In this document: piece by piece, positions 25,009-33,786 of the stretch | How the letters are laid out: every line of letters begins with the position of its first letter | Position numbering within the stretch: the stretch's first letter is position 1 | Assembly (NCBI GenBank): GCA_002384855.1 | Contig: DGBP01000067.1 | Location: 1 to 40,544 of the forward strand | DNA: 40,544 nucleotides | Direction of reading: 5' to 3' | Source of the DNA: Nocardioidaceae bacterium UBA4001 | Lineage (GTDB): Bacteria > Actinomycetota > Actinomycetes > Propionibacteriales > Nocardioidaceae | Position numbers and translations under genes: made by a program | Notes under the pieces: generated by a model | Seen by the model: only the letters and a program-made list of their open reading frames with translations | What the model was told of the DNA's origin: nothing | The model's database searches: none

Positions 25009-28000
25009 CGGAGTCCGCGCTCGTGCTCGAGCCGGTCGCGATCCGCGACCGGCCACCGGCCACCTCCCGGCCCGCCGGCGCCGAGCCGGTCGCACGCGTG
25101 TCGAACGCCGCCGCACGACGCGCCAAGGAGGCGGCCGAGGCCCCGGAGGAGGACCGGTTCGGCGGGTTCGCCTACGAGCGGACCGCCCAGGACGAGGCCG
25201 ACGTCGCGCGAGCAGGTCGTCCACCGCCTCCCCGTGAGGAGCTCGCCGAGGACGCGTCAGAGCCGGAGCCGTCTGCGGCTGCCGGGGGCGCGCAGGGCCG
25301 CCGGGCCGGAGCGGTGATCGAGGGCGCGGACGGTACGCCTGCGGCGATCCCCGAGGTGCCGCCGGAGCTCGGACCTCAGCCTGCCGAGCCGATGGCACCG
25401 GCGACCGGCACCGCCGCCCCGGGCACCCCGGTCGGTCCCCCCGGTCCGAGCCCCGACGGCGCAGGCACCGCGCCGTCCCCGGGGACGATCGGGACGCCGG
25501 AGGAGCTGGTGTCCGGCGTCCGGGCCGTTGCGGGCGCGTTCCCGCGCGGCGCCCCCGAGCCGGCCCCGCTGTCAGCGGTCTTCGAGCCGCGCCTCAGCGC
25601 CGCGACCGCCCGGGCCATGCGCGCGCGGTCGTTCGGTGGTGGCGGCGGGCGGATCCCGCCGCCCCGACCGGTCGACCCCATCGAGATCGACCCCGTCCCC
25701 AAGGCGACCGAGGCGATCACCGCGGCGCTGAACAAGCGGCTGCCGGAGGTGCCGATGCCGGCGCTCAAGCCGATGCCCGACGACTCCGTACCGGTGCTCG
25801 GCCCCGTCGACGGCGTCGGCAAGGACGAGCTGGCGGTCGAGGTCCCGGTGACGCAGCCGGGGGGCGACGCCGCCACGGTGAACTCCGCCGAACAGGGCCG
25901 TGCGAGGACGGCGACGGCGAAGGCGGCGGTGAAGGCCCCCGTGCCCGAGCCCGAGGCAGTGCCCGTCGTACCGCCCGTCATCCTCGACGTACGCCGCGAC
26001 CCACCGCCGCCGCTGCCCCAGGCGCAGCAGGACCTCGAGGGCAAGCAGGTGGCGCGGGTCCTCGCCATCGTGCTGGCCTCTGTCCCGCAGAAGGCCGAGG
26101 CCGTGGTGCAGGCCTACGGCGATGCGGCCTTCCCGCCCAAGGGCATGCGCAACTACTGCGAGGACATCACCAAGCCGATGCGCGCGGAGGTCGAGAAGGA
26201 CCTCACCGCGGAGATGGAGGTGCTCCGGGCGGCGGCCAACGTCGCCCAGGCCGACCTGGCAGCTGCCGTGGCCGAGCGCACGCGCGAGCTCCAGGCGCAC
26301 CAGAAGCACGTGGCCTCGGAGGCCGAGCTGGTGCTCCAGAAGACGGCGGTCACCCTGGACGCCAAGGCCCAGAGGGAGAACGCCCGCCTCGAGGCAGCCA
26401 AGCGCCGCGAGGAGGCCAGGTACGTCCAGCGGCTCCGGCTGGCCCTGCACAGTCGCAAGCCCGAGCTCGTGGAGGAGCTGGTCATCAAGCGGCTCGGCTA
26501 CATCCGCGACGACGTGGGCAAGGGCGTCGTCGCGATCGAGGCCGCGCTCGACCGGCGGCTCGACCTCCTCAAGGTCTACGAGGCGGCCTACCTCCGGGCC
26601 TACCGCAAGGCCGACGACGCGTTCCAGGAGAGGAAGCCCGTCGGCCAGCGCCGGCCGCCCAACCTCGGCGCCAAGCTCTGGTACGACGTCGCAGCGGACG
26701 AGCTGGCCCTGGCGATGAAGCAGCGCCGCGAACAGGCCGCGCTGGATGCCAAGGGTCTGGTGGACGAGCTGCAGAAGGCCGGTCTGTCGGCCCGCACGGC
26801 GCTGCGGGAGTGGGCCGACAAGCGGTTGCGCCGCACGGTCACCGCAGATGAGGCGCAACGTCGCGCGGCGACCGACGCCGCGACGCAGGAGGGGGAGGTC
26901 GTGGCGGCGCGCAAGCAGGCCGAGCAGGACGGCGTGCGCAACCGGCTGCTGGGTGACATCCGCTTCGCCTCGGTGGCGTACCTCCAGGCCAAGGACGAGG
27001 ACAACAAGGTCTGCGCCGACCGGGCGGTGCAGCTCGACGCCCGCCAGATGGCCGCGGCAGGCGTCTTCCTGGCCGCCGGTGACAAGGACGACCCGATGTC
27101 GGCCGTGGCCGCGATGCTGGTAGGTCGCTACCAGCAGAAGCACGAGGGGGAGCGGGTCACCTCGTTGCGGACGCAGGTGCTGGCCATCGTGCCGACGAAC
27201 CGCGATATGGCCTCGGACCTGGCCGAGCTCTACTTCCCCGAGGGGTCGGGAGCCCTGTGGAAGAGGGTCGACAAGCTGTGGGCCGCGTTCGAGGTCTGGC
27301 ACGGGACCGCCGAGGGTGACGCGATCTCGGCGCTCGGAGGGGTCGACGGGCCGGCGATGAAGCTGTTGAACCAGGCCTACCAGATCGAGCACAAGCAGTC
27401 GCTGATGTGGCGCATCGGCGACGAGATGTCGGAATCCGACTACGACCAGGCAGCAGGACTGGCCGGCAACGACGGAGGCCCGGGTGCCGCTGACGCCCGC
27501 AAGCGGCACGCGCGTGGGGTGATCTCCGACTCCGACGGCTGGTTCTCCAACGACCCCAACCGTGCTCTGGACGCGATCCGCAACCTGCCGCCCGGCGAGG
27601 CGGACGACGTCGTCAAGGACCCGGACACGCGTGGGCACCTCACGACGGTGCTGGGCGGGCGGCGGTGGCTGGACAGGAAGGGCAGCGTCGCCGACGATCG
27701 GGGCGAGCGCGAGCTCCAGATCCTCCTCGACATCAACCGGGTGCAGCGCAAGCCGGGTGAGCCGGTCCCGCCGCAGGTGCGTGACCTGCAGGCACGGGCA
27801 GACGCCATCGAGCTCGACCGCTGGGTCCGTCGGGGGACGGGCGGCGACGCTCCCGGGCTGGACCAGATCTTCGCTCGGATCCGCGCCCAGGTCCTGGCGG
27901 ACCCGTCCACGTCGGCGTGGTCGGCGGAGGAGGTCGACAACGAGGTACGGCGTCGTACGACCGCGATGGAGAACGCCTACGAGAAGGAGTTCGGCGCCGA

Positions 28001-31000
28001 GCTGCCCAGCGGCGGCGAGAGCGCCCTGCGCACGGCCATGGCGCGCAACCTATGGGGAACCCGTCGCGAGCTCGCGATCGACCTGCTCACCGTCAACCGC
28101 GCGGGGGAGCGGGCGACGAGGCTCCAGCGCACGACCGAGGGCGTTTACACCTCCGACTCGGAGATGAACACCGAGCTCGAGCGGACCTACAACGACGCGC
28201 TCGCCGAGGTGCGCCGCGCCGACTCCTACAAGGAGCAGGTGGAGAAGCGTGCCCGGGAGCTGATGGAGAAGGACGGCATCACCACCGGTGGCCGTGAGCC
28301 CGTCGCCGCGGAGATCGACGCCTATCGCCGAGAGGCCACCGAGGAGATCGCACGAGGCCTGGCGATGACCTGGATGGGCGAGGTCTCGACGACCTTCGGT
28401 GAGCGGTATGCCTCGCGGTGGGGAGGCAAGGCCGACGACGCCCTGCGCTCCATGGTTGAGGACACCACGCAGTTCAGCGGCGAGAAGGAGGCGCTGGCCC
28501 GGCTCAAGGGCGGCGGTGGGCTGAGCGCCGCGCAGGCGGTGCAGTACGGCGTGGCGGGCTGGGGGATCGAGCGCGACCCGATCGTCGGCGCCCTGTCGGG
28601 ACGCACCAAGCAGCAGCTGGTCAGGATCAGCGCCGAGTACAGCACCAACACCGGCGGGGAGGACATGGTCGGCCGGCTCCAGTCCGAGACGGGCGACTGG
28701 AGGTGGAGGGACAAGGACACCAGCCTCGAGAGGGACGCGTTCGACATCCGCGAGGCGCTGCGCGGGGTGCCGACCACCGCCGAGGAGGAGCACGCCGCGA
28801 CCACCCGCCGGTTCGAGTACGAGCGCGACGTCTACTTCAAGGACAACCCGGCCGAGCGGCAGCAGGCCGTCGGTCGCGAGCTGGCGATCCTCCAGGCCGC
28901 CTACGGCCGGGCAGGCCGCAAGTACGCCGCCTACCAGAGCGCCGTGGCCAGCGGTGACCAGGCGGCCATCCGTCGCGCCGAGATGGCCGTCGGGGACGCG
29001 CGAGCGGCCACCAACATCCTGGCTGACCACTATCGGGAGGCCGTCGACGCCTACGTCGACCGGAGCGCCCAGATCGCCGCTGTGGTCGCCGCCGTCACGG
29101 TCGCCGTGCTGGTCACGGTGGCCACCGGCGGCGCGGCAGGACCGGTCGTCGTCGGCCTGGCGGCCTCGCTGGCCGGCACGGCGGCCACGATCATGACCAA
29201 GCAGAGCATCCTCGGGGCGGCGTACAGCCGGCACGCGCTCACCAACGACCTCATCGTGGGTGCGGTCGATGCCGTCGTCACCGTGCTCACCGCTCGGCTG
29301 GGCAATATCCTGCTGAAGCTGCCCAAGGCCACCGGTGCGACGAAGGCGGCGTTGGCCGCCTCGGTGAAGGCCATCGACAAGCAGCGCCTCGCCAAGCCGC
29401 TGATCCAGCGCGCAGCGGCCTTCGCGGTCGAGCAGATGGCGCAGTCCGTGCCGTCAGCGGTGACGGCCGCCATGCTCGAGCGCAGCACCTGGAGGGGGGA
29501 CCCGCTCAAGAACGTCGCGACCTCGGCTGGCATGGCGGCGGCCATCGGCATCGGCGTGGGCACGGCGGTGCACGGGGTGTCGACGTACGGACCGAAGGTG
29601 TTCGGCGCCGCGGTCGAGCACATCCGGATGCTGCGGTCGGGATCCGGCGCCGAGATCGCGGCGGACCGGGTGCTGCTGCGCTCGACCGCCGAGTCGCTCA
29701 CCTCGGGCGAGGTCACCGGTGACGCGCTCGCCCACCGGGGTTCGCCGGTCGAGCGGCTGGCCGCCCGCCGGGAGTACCTCAAGCAGTTCCCGGGCAAGAG
29801 CGTCGCGGACTTCGACAAGGCGCTCGCCGAGGGCACCGCCGAGGCGGTGGCGAGCGCCGAGGCCGTCCGTGAGGCCCGGCGTGAGATGACCAGGCACTTC
29901 CTCGACGGCATCCCGCCGGCGGAACGCGGGAAGTACGTCGACACCCCGATCATCGTGGTGCCCGATGCGGAGTTCAAGGCGCGCACCGGGAGCACCGAGA
30001 AGGGGCACGCGGTGACCCTGGTCGTCGACGGGGAGCCGGTCGTGGTGGTGCGGGAGGGCGCCCCGCTCTCGGCGTTGCGCGAGGAGGGGATCCACGCGCG
30101 ACAGATCAAGGAAGCGGTAAACGCCGAGCGCGTGGCGCTTCTCGACGAGAGGCGGCTCGCCGAGTGGGCCTCGACCTCGCTCGAGGACCGGGTGAAGGCG
30201 TGGCACGCCAAGCTGGACCTCGAGATCGAGGCGCAGACCAAGCTGATGAAGGATCTCGACGACGAGCTCGCCAAGCCTGACCTGACACCGCAGCGCGCGG
30301 CCGAGCTCGCCGAGCGCTTCGACGACGCGCAGAGCACCTTCGAGGTGCTGTCCCACCGGCGTGCGACTCTGCTCGACCTCGACGGTGGCGGCTTCGACCG
30401 CATCCGTTCGGGTGCACTCGACCCGCCGGACTTCCTGGCGGAGGAGCCACGTCTGTTCGCCAAGAAGGGGAGACCCCGGGCCGAGCCGAAGCTGCTCGTC
30501 TGGATGGACTCGAAGCCGGTCGTCACCAACCTGCCGGACGGCAACGTGCGCGTCGACGGGGTGCCCTTCAAGGAGGGCTCCCGTTGGTCGCGCTGGGTGA
30601 ACGTCTACGACGCGCAGGGCCAGCTGGTGGACAAGGTCCTCGAGCGGATGGTGAAGAAGGACACGTGGCGCAAGTCCGGGCAGGTGGGCCGGTGGGGCGG
30701 CGGGGTGGCCGAGATCGCCATGAAGATCGACAACGCCCGTCGCGTCACCGACTACGCCACCGGGGGCGGGGTCAAGCGCGTGCAGCTGGACGCCCAGACC
30801 GCGGGCGGACAGGGCTTCGACGACGTGATGCCGGAGTTCCGCAAGAAGGGCAAGGGCGTCGAGGCCGTCATCGTGGTCGGGGAGGGCAAGAGCTACACCA
30901 GCAGCGCGGTCGACGACTTCAGTGCCATCGACCCCAACTTCGAGAAGAACCTCGAGCGCTTCCGCGAGAAGCTGGTCGAGCTGTCGAAGGACGGCAGGTG

Positions 31001-31718
31001 GGTCAGCGCCGGCCTGACGGAGCAGGAGGTGAAGGCCGCGATCGCCGCGGTCGATGCGAACCGAGTGCGCGTGGAGGTACGCACGAGTGAGGCGACACGC
31101 ATCGCTGCCGGCAAGCTGGACGAGATCGAGAAGCGTCTGCAGAAGAAGTTCGGCAAGTCCGTGACGGTCGAGCTCGGCGACCCCATCCCCGCCCGCGACA
31201 TCGCCGAGGCCGACTCCTGGTTCATGACCATGGAGCGCTACCGGCTCGAGCGGCGCGGCGGTGACGTCGCCGACGGAGAGCTCTTCCGCTCACTCGCCCA
31301 GCGCCCCAACGGGATCAGCCCGGCGTCGATCGAGGTGGCCGAGGCCGTGATCGTCGCCCGCAAGTCCAAGCTGATCGATCCCGGCAAGGTGACCTGGGAG
31401 CCGGGTGGACGATTCATGCTCGACGCGAAGGGCAAGCCGCTCCAGGTGCACGTCCTTCCCCGGCAGGGCGCATTCGACCCCGACGTCCTGGCTCGCGACG
31501 TGCTCGCGATGGCCAAGCAGAGCGTGCCCGTGAAGGGATCGGGCGCGACCACCCCGATGCGGGTGCTGCTCGACCTGGGGTCACTGACCGCCAAGCAGCA
31601 GGTTGACCTCCAGGAGGCGCTGACCCGGCTGGCGAAGGCGTCGAGCGCCGACCGGGCGGCGTATGGACGGGTGCTCCAGATCGGCGTCCCCGAGAAGATG
31701 GTGGTGAAGCCGAAGTGA
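25005..31718 (+). CDS. 2237-aa candidate cargo/effector: annexin-like repeats, hydrophobic pore-like region, possible PD-(D/E)XK nuclease
   Basis: Layout of this giant protein: Pro/Ala-rich disordered N-terminus (1 to about 330); helical and coiled-coil region (about 370-700; AERTRELQAHQKHVASEAEL); annexin-like repeats at about 764-830 (GTAEGDAISALGG, MKLLNQAYQIEHKQSLMWRI) and 1182-1250 (GWGIERDPIVGALSG, AEYSTNTGGEDMVGRLQSET); hydrophobic segments at about 1355-1400 and 1503-1525; a stretch with LREEGIHARQI near 1694. Residues about 1930-1985 contain GFDDV (D1939, D1940), then VIVVGEGKSY (E1960, K1962) and a helix, compatible with a PD-(D/E)XK core. The last 270 residues are unassigned. Annexin-like repeats are known in eCIS-associated proteins. 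Toxic activity is inference. GTG overlaps the ATPase stop. Confidence 0.7.
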   Translation: MTESALVLEPVAIRDRPPATSRPAGAEPVARVSNAAARRAKEAAEAPEEDRFGGFAYERTAQDEADVARAGRPPPPREELAEDASEPEPSAAAGGAQGRRAGAVIEGADGTPAAIPEVPPELGPQPAEPMAPATGTAAPGTPVGPPGPSPDGAGTAPSPGTIGTPEELVSGVRAVAGAFPRGAPEPAPLSAVFEPRLSAATARAMRARSFGGGGGRIPPPRPVDPIEIDPVPKATEAITAALNKRLPEVPMPALKPMPDDSVPVLGPVDGVGKDELAVEVPVTQPGGDAATVNSAEQGRARTATAKAAVKAPVPEPEAVPVVPPVILDVRRDPPPPLPQAQQDLEGKQVARVLAIVLASVPQKAEAVVQAYGDAAFPPKGMRNYCEDITKPMRAEVEKDLTAEMEVLRAAANVAQADLAAAVAERTRELQAHQKHVASEAELVLQKTAVTLDAKAQRENARLEAAKRREEARYVQRLRLALHSRKPELVEELVIKRLGYIRDDVGKGVVAIEAALDRRLDLLKVYEAAYLRAYRKADDAFQERKPVGQRRPPNLGAKLWYDVAADELALAMKQRREQAALDAKGLVDELQKAGLSARTALREWADKRLRRTVTADEAQRRAATDAATQEGEVVAARKQAEQDGVRNRLLGDIRFASVAYLQAKDEDNKVCADRAVQLDARQMAAAGVFLAAGDKDDPMSAVAAMLVGRYQQKHEGERVTSLRTQVLAIVPTNRDMASDLAELYFPEGSGALWKRVDKLWAAFEVWHGTAEGDAISALGGVDGPAMKLLNQAYQIEHKQSLMWRIGDEMSESDYDQAAGLAGNDGGPGAADARKRHARGVISDSDGWFSNDPNRALDAIRNLPPGEADDVVKDPDTRGHLTTVLGGRRWLDRKGSVADDRGERELQILLDINRVQRKPGEPVPPQVRDLQARADAIELDRWVRRGTGGDAPGLDQIFARIRAQVLADPSTSAWSAEEVDNEVRRRTTAMENAYEKEFGAELPSGGESALRTAMARNLWGTRRELAIDLLTVNRAGERATRLQRTTEGVYTSDSEMNTELERTYNDALAEVRRADSYKEQVEKRARELMEKDGITTGGREPVAAEIDAYRREATEEIARGLAMTWMGEVSTTFGERYASRWGGKADDALRSMVEDTTQFSGEKEALARLKGGGGLSAAQAVQYGVAGWGIERDPIVGALSGRTKQQLVRISAEYSTNTGGEDMVGRLQSETGDWRWRDKDTSLERDAFDIREALRGVPTTAEEEHAATTRRFEYERDVYFKDNPAERQQAVGRELAILQAAYGRAGRKYAAYQSAVASGDQAAIRRAEMAVGDARAATNILADHYREAVDAYVDRSAQIAAVVAAVTVAVLVTVATGGAAGPVVVGLAASLAGTAATIMTKQSILGAAYSRHALTNDLIVGAVDAVVTVLTARLGNILLKLPKATGATKAALAASVKAIDKQRLAKPLIQRAAAFAVEQMAQSVPSAVTAAMLERSTWRGDPLKNVATSAGMAAAIGIGVGTAVHGVSTYGPKVFGAAVEHIRMLRSGSGAEIAADRVLLRSTAESLTSGEVTGDALAHRGSPVERLAARREYLKQFPGKSVADFDKALAEGTAEAVASAEAVREARREMTRHFLDGIPPAERGKYVDTPIIVVPDAEFKARTGSTEKGHAVTLVVDGEPVVVVREGAPLSALREEGIHARQIKEAVNAERVALLDERRLAEWASTSLEDRVKAWHAKLDLEIEAQTKLMKDLDDELAKPDLTPQRAAELAERFDDAQSTFEVLSHRRATLLDLDGGGFDRIRSGALDPPDFLAEEPRLFAKKGRPRAEPKLLVWMDSKPVVTNLPDGNVRVDGVPFKEGSRWSRWVNVYDAQGQLVDKVLERMVKKDTWRKSGQVGRWGGGVAEIAMKIDNARRVTDYATGGGVKRVQLDAQTAGGQGFDDVMPEFRKKGKGVEAVIVVGEGKSYTSSAVDDFSAIDPNFEKNLERFREKLVELSKDGRWVSAGLTEQEVKAAIAAVDANRVRVEVRTSEATRIAAGKLDEIEKRLQKKFGKSVTVELGDPIPARDIAEADSWFMTMERYRLERRGGDVADGELFRSLAQRPNGISPASIEVAEAVIVARKSKLIDPGKVTWEPGGRFMLDAKGKPLQVHVLPRQGAFDPDVLARDVLAMAKQSVPVKGSGATTPMRVLLDLGSLTAKQQVDLQEALTRLAKASSADRAAYGRVLQIGVPEKMVVKPK

Positions 31719-32242
31719 CGACGAGGAACTCCGAGCACGCCGGGGTGTGGATCCTGCGACCCGAGGTGCCGTACGCCGCCGTGCACGGCGCAGCGGTGAC
31801 GTCCGGATGGATTGGTGGACCGGTGACCCTGACACCGCCGCTCATCCGCGACGAGCCGGAGCTCGCCCGGTTTCGGCGCGACGCCGAGGTCGCGACGTAC
31901 GAGCTGAACCCGGTCGCGATGCTGCGCACCTGGCGGGGAGCGCCACCGCCGGAGGCGCTGCCGCTGGTCGCTCCGGACGAAGTCCTGCAGGAACTGGCCG
32001 AACTGAAGCAGACATCCTCCACTGATTCGCTCGAAGGACTGTTGCGCGCGGTGCTGGCCGCGGGAGACTTCGGGCTCGGTGAGGCCGTGCCGCGACTGCA
32101 CGTCATCCGGCGCCGCGGTCTCCCAGTGGTCGTGGCCGACGCGTTGGAGGCGTCATTGAGACGCATCGCCGCGAGCAAGGGGAATCTCGGCGGTGCCGGT
32201 GACGAGCCCGTGACGGGCCGACGCCATAGTCGGGTCACCTAG
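31715..32242 (+). CDS. Unknown 175-aa protein coupled to the giant cargo gene (immunity, adaptor or chaperone candidate)
   Basis: I recognise no family. The protein starts at GTG 31715, overlapping the cargo stop by 4 bases (GTGA), which implies translational coupling. Its N-terminal half is mixed beta (GVWILRPEVPYAAVHGA, SGWIGGPVTLTPPL). Its second half is helical (APDEVLQELAELKQTSS, SLEGLLRAVLAAGD, LPVVVADALEASLRRIAASK), and the C-terminal tail is basic. There is no signal peptide or membrane segment. Small genes coupled to a toxin-like gene often encode immunity proteins or loading adaptors; that is the only argument for those roles. Confidence 0.6.
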   Translation: MTTRNSEHAGVWILRPEVPYAAVHGAAVTSGWIGGPVTLTPPLIRDEPELARFRRDAEVATYELNPVAMLRTWRGAPPPEALPLVAPDEVLQELAELKQTSSTDSLEGLLRAVLAAGDFGLGEAVPRLHVIRRRGLPVVVADALEASLRRIAASKGNLGGAGDEPVTGRRHSRVT

Positions 32243-32259
32243 TTTCGGGGAGGGAAACC

Positions 32260-33051
32260 ATGGCACCGGGTCTCATCGGAGCGCTCGCTGCGCGGACGTC
32301 GCCAGAGGCGCCGCTGCTCGAGCTCCTGGGCCGGGTGACCGTCAGCAACGCGGCGGGCAGGTGCGGCGTCTCGCTCGGAGCCGCCCGGCTGATCGCCTAC
32401 CTCGCCCTGCACCCGGGCGATCACGACCGGCAGCGGATCGCGGGCACGCTCTGGCCGGACACACCCGATGCCCGCGCTGCGGGCAACCTGCGCTCTGCTC
32501 TCTGGCGGCTCAACGCCCTGCCAGTCGATCTGGTGAACGTCGACCGGAGCTGGGTGGCGCTGCGCCCGGAGGTGCTCGTCGACGTACGGCTCCTCTCCGA
32601 CTGGGCGGCGCGGCTGATCAGTGACTCCCGACATCCCGACGACCTCGCCAGCGTCCCGTGGGACGTGGAGGGCGTCGAACTCCTGCCCGGCTGGCCGGAC
32701 GACTGGCTGGTGCTGGAGCGCGAGCGCGTCCGGCAGCGCCTGCTGCACGCGATGGAGTGCATGGCGCGGGAGCTGATCGGGCTCAACCGGTGTGCCGAGG
32801 CAGTCGAGGTGGCCATGGTGGCGGTCCGGGCCGACGGCCTGAGGGAGAGTGCCCAGCGCACCCTCATCACCGCGCACCTCGCCGAGGGCAACCACTCGGA
32901 GGCCCGACGCTGCTACAACCAGCACCGCGACCTGGTGGCCCGCGAGCTCGGAGTCAGGCCGTCGAGCAGCCTGGCTGCGCTGATCGACCCGGTCACCCCT
33001 CCGGTGACGGGATCCTCCATCGCCGCACTCTCGCCGCAGCGAACCTGGTGA
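32260..33051 (+). CDS. SARP-family transcriptional regulator (winged helix plus BTAD)
   Basis: The 263-aa regulator has an N-terminal OmpR-like winged helix (about 17-105: LLELLGRVTVSNAAGR, SLGAARLIAYLALHPGDHDR, RIAGTLWPDTPDARAAGNLR, SALWRLN). A bacterial transcriptional activation domain (about 110-245) follows, with VLERERVRQRLLHAMECMA, DGLRESAQRTLITAHLAEGN and ARRCYNQHRDLVARELGVRP. It lacks the NB-ARC/TPR extension of AfsR, so it is a small SARP. ATG 32260 follows GGGAGG. Lying last in the cluster, it probably activates the injection-system operon; the target site is unknown. SARPs usually bind direct repeats near promoters. Confidence 0.9.
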   Translation: MAPGLIGALAARTSPEAPLLELLGRVTVSNAAGRCGVSLGAARLIAYLALHPGDHDRQRIAGTLWPDTPDARAAGNLRSALWRLNALPVDLVNVDRSWVALRPEVLVDVRLLSDWAARLISDSRHPDDLASVPWDVEGVELLPGWPDDWLVLERERVRQRLLHAMECMARELIGLNRCAEAVEVAMVAVRADGLRESAQRTLITAHLAEGNHSEARRCYNQHRDLVARELGVRPSSSLAALIDPVTPPVTGSSIAALSPQRTW

Positions 33052-33103
33052 GGTGGCGGTAGTCGTGGTCGAGCCCTCCCGCACTGAGCCATTCGAGCCC
33101 GAC

Positions 33104-33123
33104 ACCTCGACAGCCGTCGAGGT
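33104..33123 (+). terminator. Hairpin after the SARP gene
   Basis: There is a perfect inverted repeat ACCTCGAC / GTCGAGGT with a 4-base loop (33104-33111 and 33116-33123), 53 bases after the SARP stop. No T-run follows. In GC-rich actinobacteria such hairpins without a T-tract are common ends of transcription units. The IS3-type remnant begins directly at 33124. Confidence 0.5.
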
Positions 33124-33588
33124 TGAACTGCCCCGGTGTGTCGGGAGTGCACGGACTTGCCTGGGCGGTTCAAGCTGCTGCAGTAGCCCCCTTCGCCAGA
33201 AGTGTCACGGCGATGCAGCGCTGCCCGCGTTCGCGTTTCGGATCATCGGCTGGCGTGCAGCGGGGTCGATGAAGACCACGCCGGTGCCCGAGGCCCTCGA
33301 GCACGCCTTCTTCACCGCCGTGAAGGCGTCATCGATCCGACCGGGCTGGTGAGCCACTCCGACGCGGGCAGCGTCTACATTTGGGCGGCCTTTCACCACC
33401 CGGCTGGTCGGGGCCGACGAGGACCCCTCGGTTCTGCCCTGGCCGAGGCCACTGTCGGGTCGTTCGAGAACGAGCTGATCTGGCGGGATGGCTCCTGCCG
33501 CGACGTCGAGCACTTCGAGATCGAGGAGCACACCGGCAACCGCCGGTGACTCAAGAAGCCGAGTCCCCGGACCCGCCGGGAGGTGTCA
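33124..33588 (+). mobile_element. Decayed IS3-family element with both inverted-repeat ends
   Basis: The left end TGAACTGCCCCGGTGTGTCG (from 33124) and the right end GAGTCCCCGGACCCGCCGGG continuing to TCA at 33588 are related, imperfect inverted repeats. They contain the TGAAC-GCCCCGG core familiar from actinobacterial IS3-type ends. Only 465 bases remain of an element usually over 1 kb, and the transposase inside is broken. The right end is followed, after 3 bases (AGT), by another left-end-like sequence at 33592-33619 that matches the complement of this right end at 20 of 28 positions by hand count. Confidence 0.65.
33236..33549 (+). pseudogene. IS3-family transposase remnant (OrfB/integrase core), frameshifted
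   Basis: Two frames together spell part of an IS3 OrfB. From 33236, FRIIGWRAAGSMKTTPVPEA and LEHAFFT match the usual RIVGWRAA-S-M-T..VLDALEHALF. After a frameshift around 33313-33340 the other frame gives GLVSHSDAGSVYIW, then SALAEATVGSFENELI and DVEHFEIEE, matching HSDAGSQY, NALAESTIGLFKTELI and the C-terminal end. Residues between these blocks and the whole N-terminal half are missing, so the gene is dead. Confidence 0.85.
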
Positions 33589-33591
33589 AGT

Positions 33592-33619
33592 TGAACCGCC
33601 CCGGCATGTCCACAGACTC
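33592..33619 (+). repeat. Solo IS3-type inverted-repeat end
   Basis: The sequence TGAACCGCCCCGGCATGTCC and onward looks like the left end of an IS3-type element but no transposase follows. It lies back-to-back with the right end of the neighbouring remnant, with a 3-base gap. It marks the left border of the less GC-rich monooxygenase island. Confidence 0.55.
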
Positions 33620-33620
33620 C

Positions 33621-33654
33621 GTTCCTTCATGCGGAACAGTGTGGGACAGGTCAC
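33621..33654 (+). promoter_or_regulatory. Putative operator upstream of the monooxygenase operon
   Basis: GTTCC (33621-33625), 7 bases, GGAAC (33633-33637), then GTGGGACA (33641-33648) and GTCAC (33650-33654). The same elements in the same order occur upstream of the SCP2-like unit at 38382-38429. The site lies about 165 bases before the alpha-subunit ATG. It is a candidate binding site for the IclR protein encoded at 39610-40389 or another regulator. The rest of the gap (33655-33786) shows a CCGGC/GCCGG hairpin but no promoter boxes I can assign. Confidence 0.55.
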
Positions 33655-33786
33655 ACCGGAGTTCGGCAGACTCGTGCGAAAGCAAGCACGTCGTTCACTT
33701 CGCGTTCCGGCCTGACAGCCGGTGTCGTCACGGAGCGCAAGCCCCCGTCGATCGGCGTATGACACGCTTTGGAAAAGGGAGAAACC

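Noticed and set aside
30080..30110. LREEGIHARQI in the giant protein as a zinc metalloprotease HExxH site
   Set aside because: The spacing is not HExxH; only one His is present. It was noted as a motif but not called as a protease.
33600..33786. A sigma-54-type promoter before the monooxygenase operon, as in proteobacterial aromatic operons
   Set aside because: No GG-N10-GC element with proper spacing was found by eye, and actinobacteria generally lack sigma-54.
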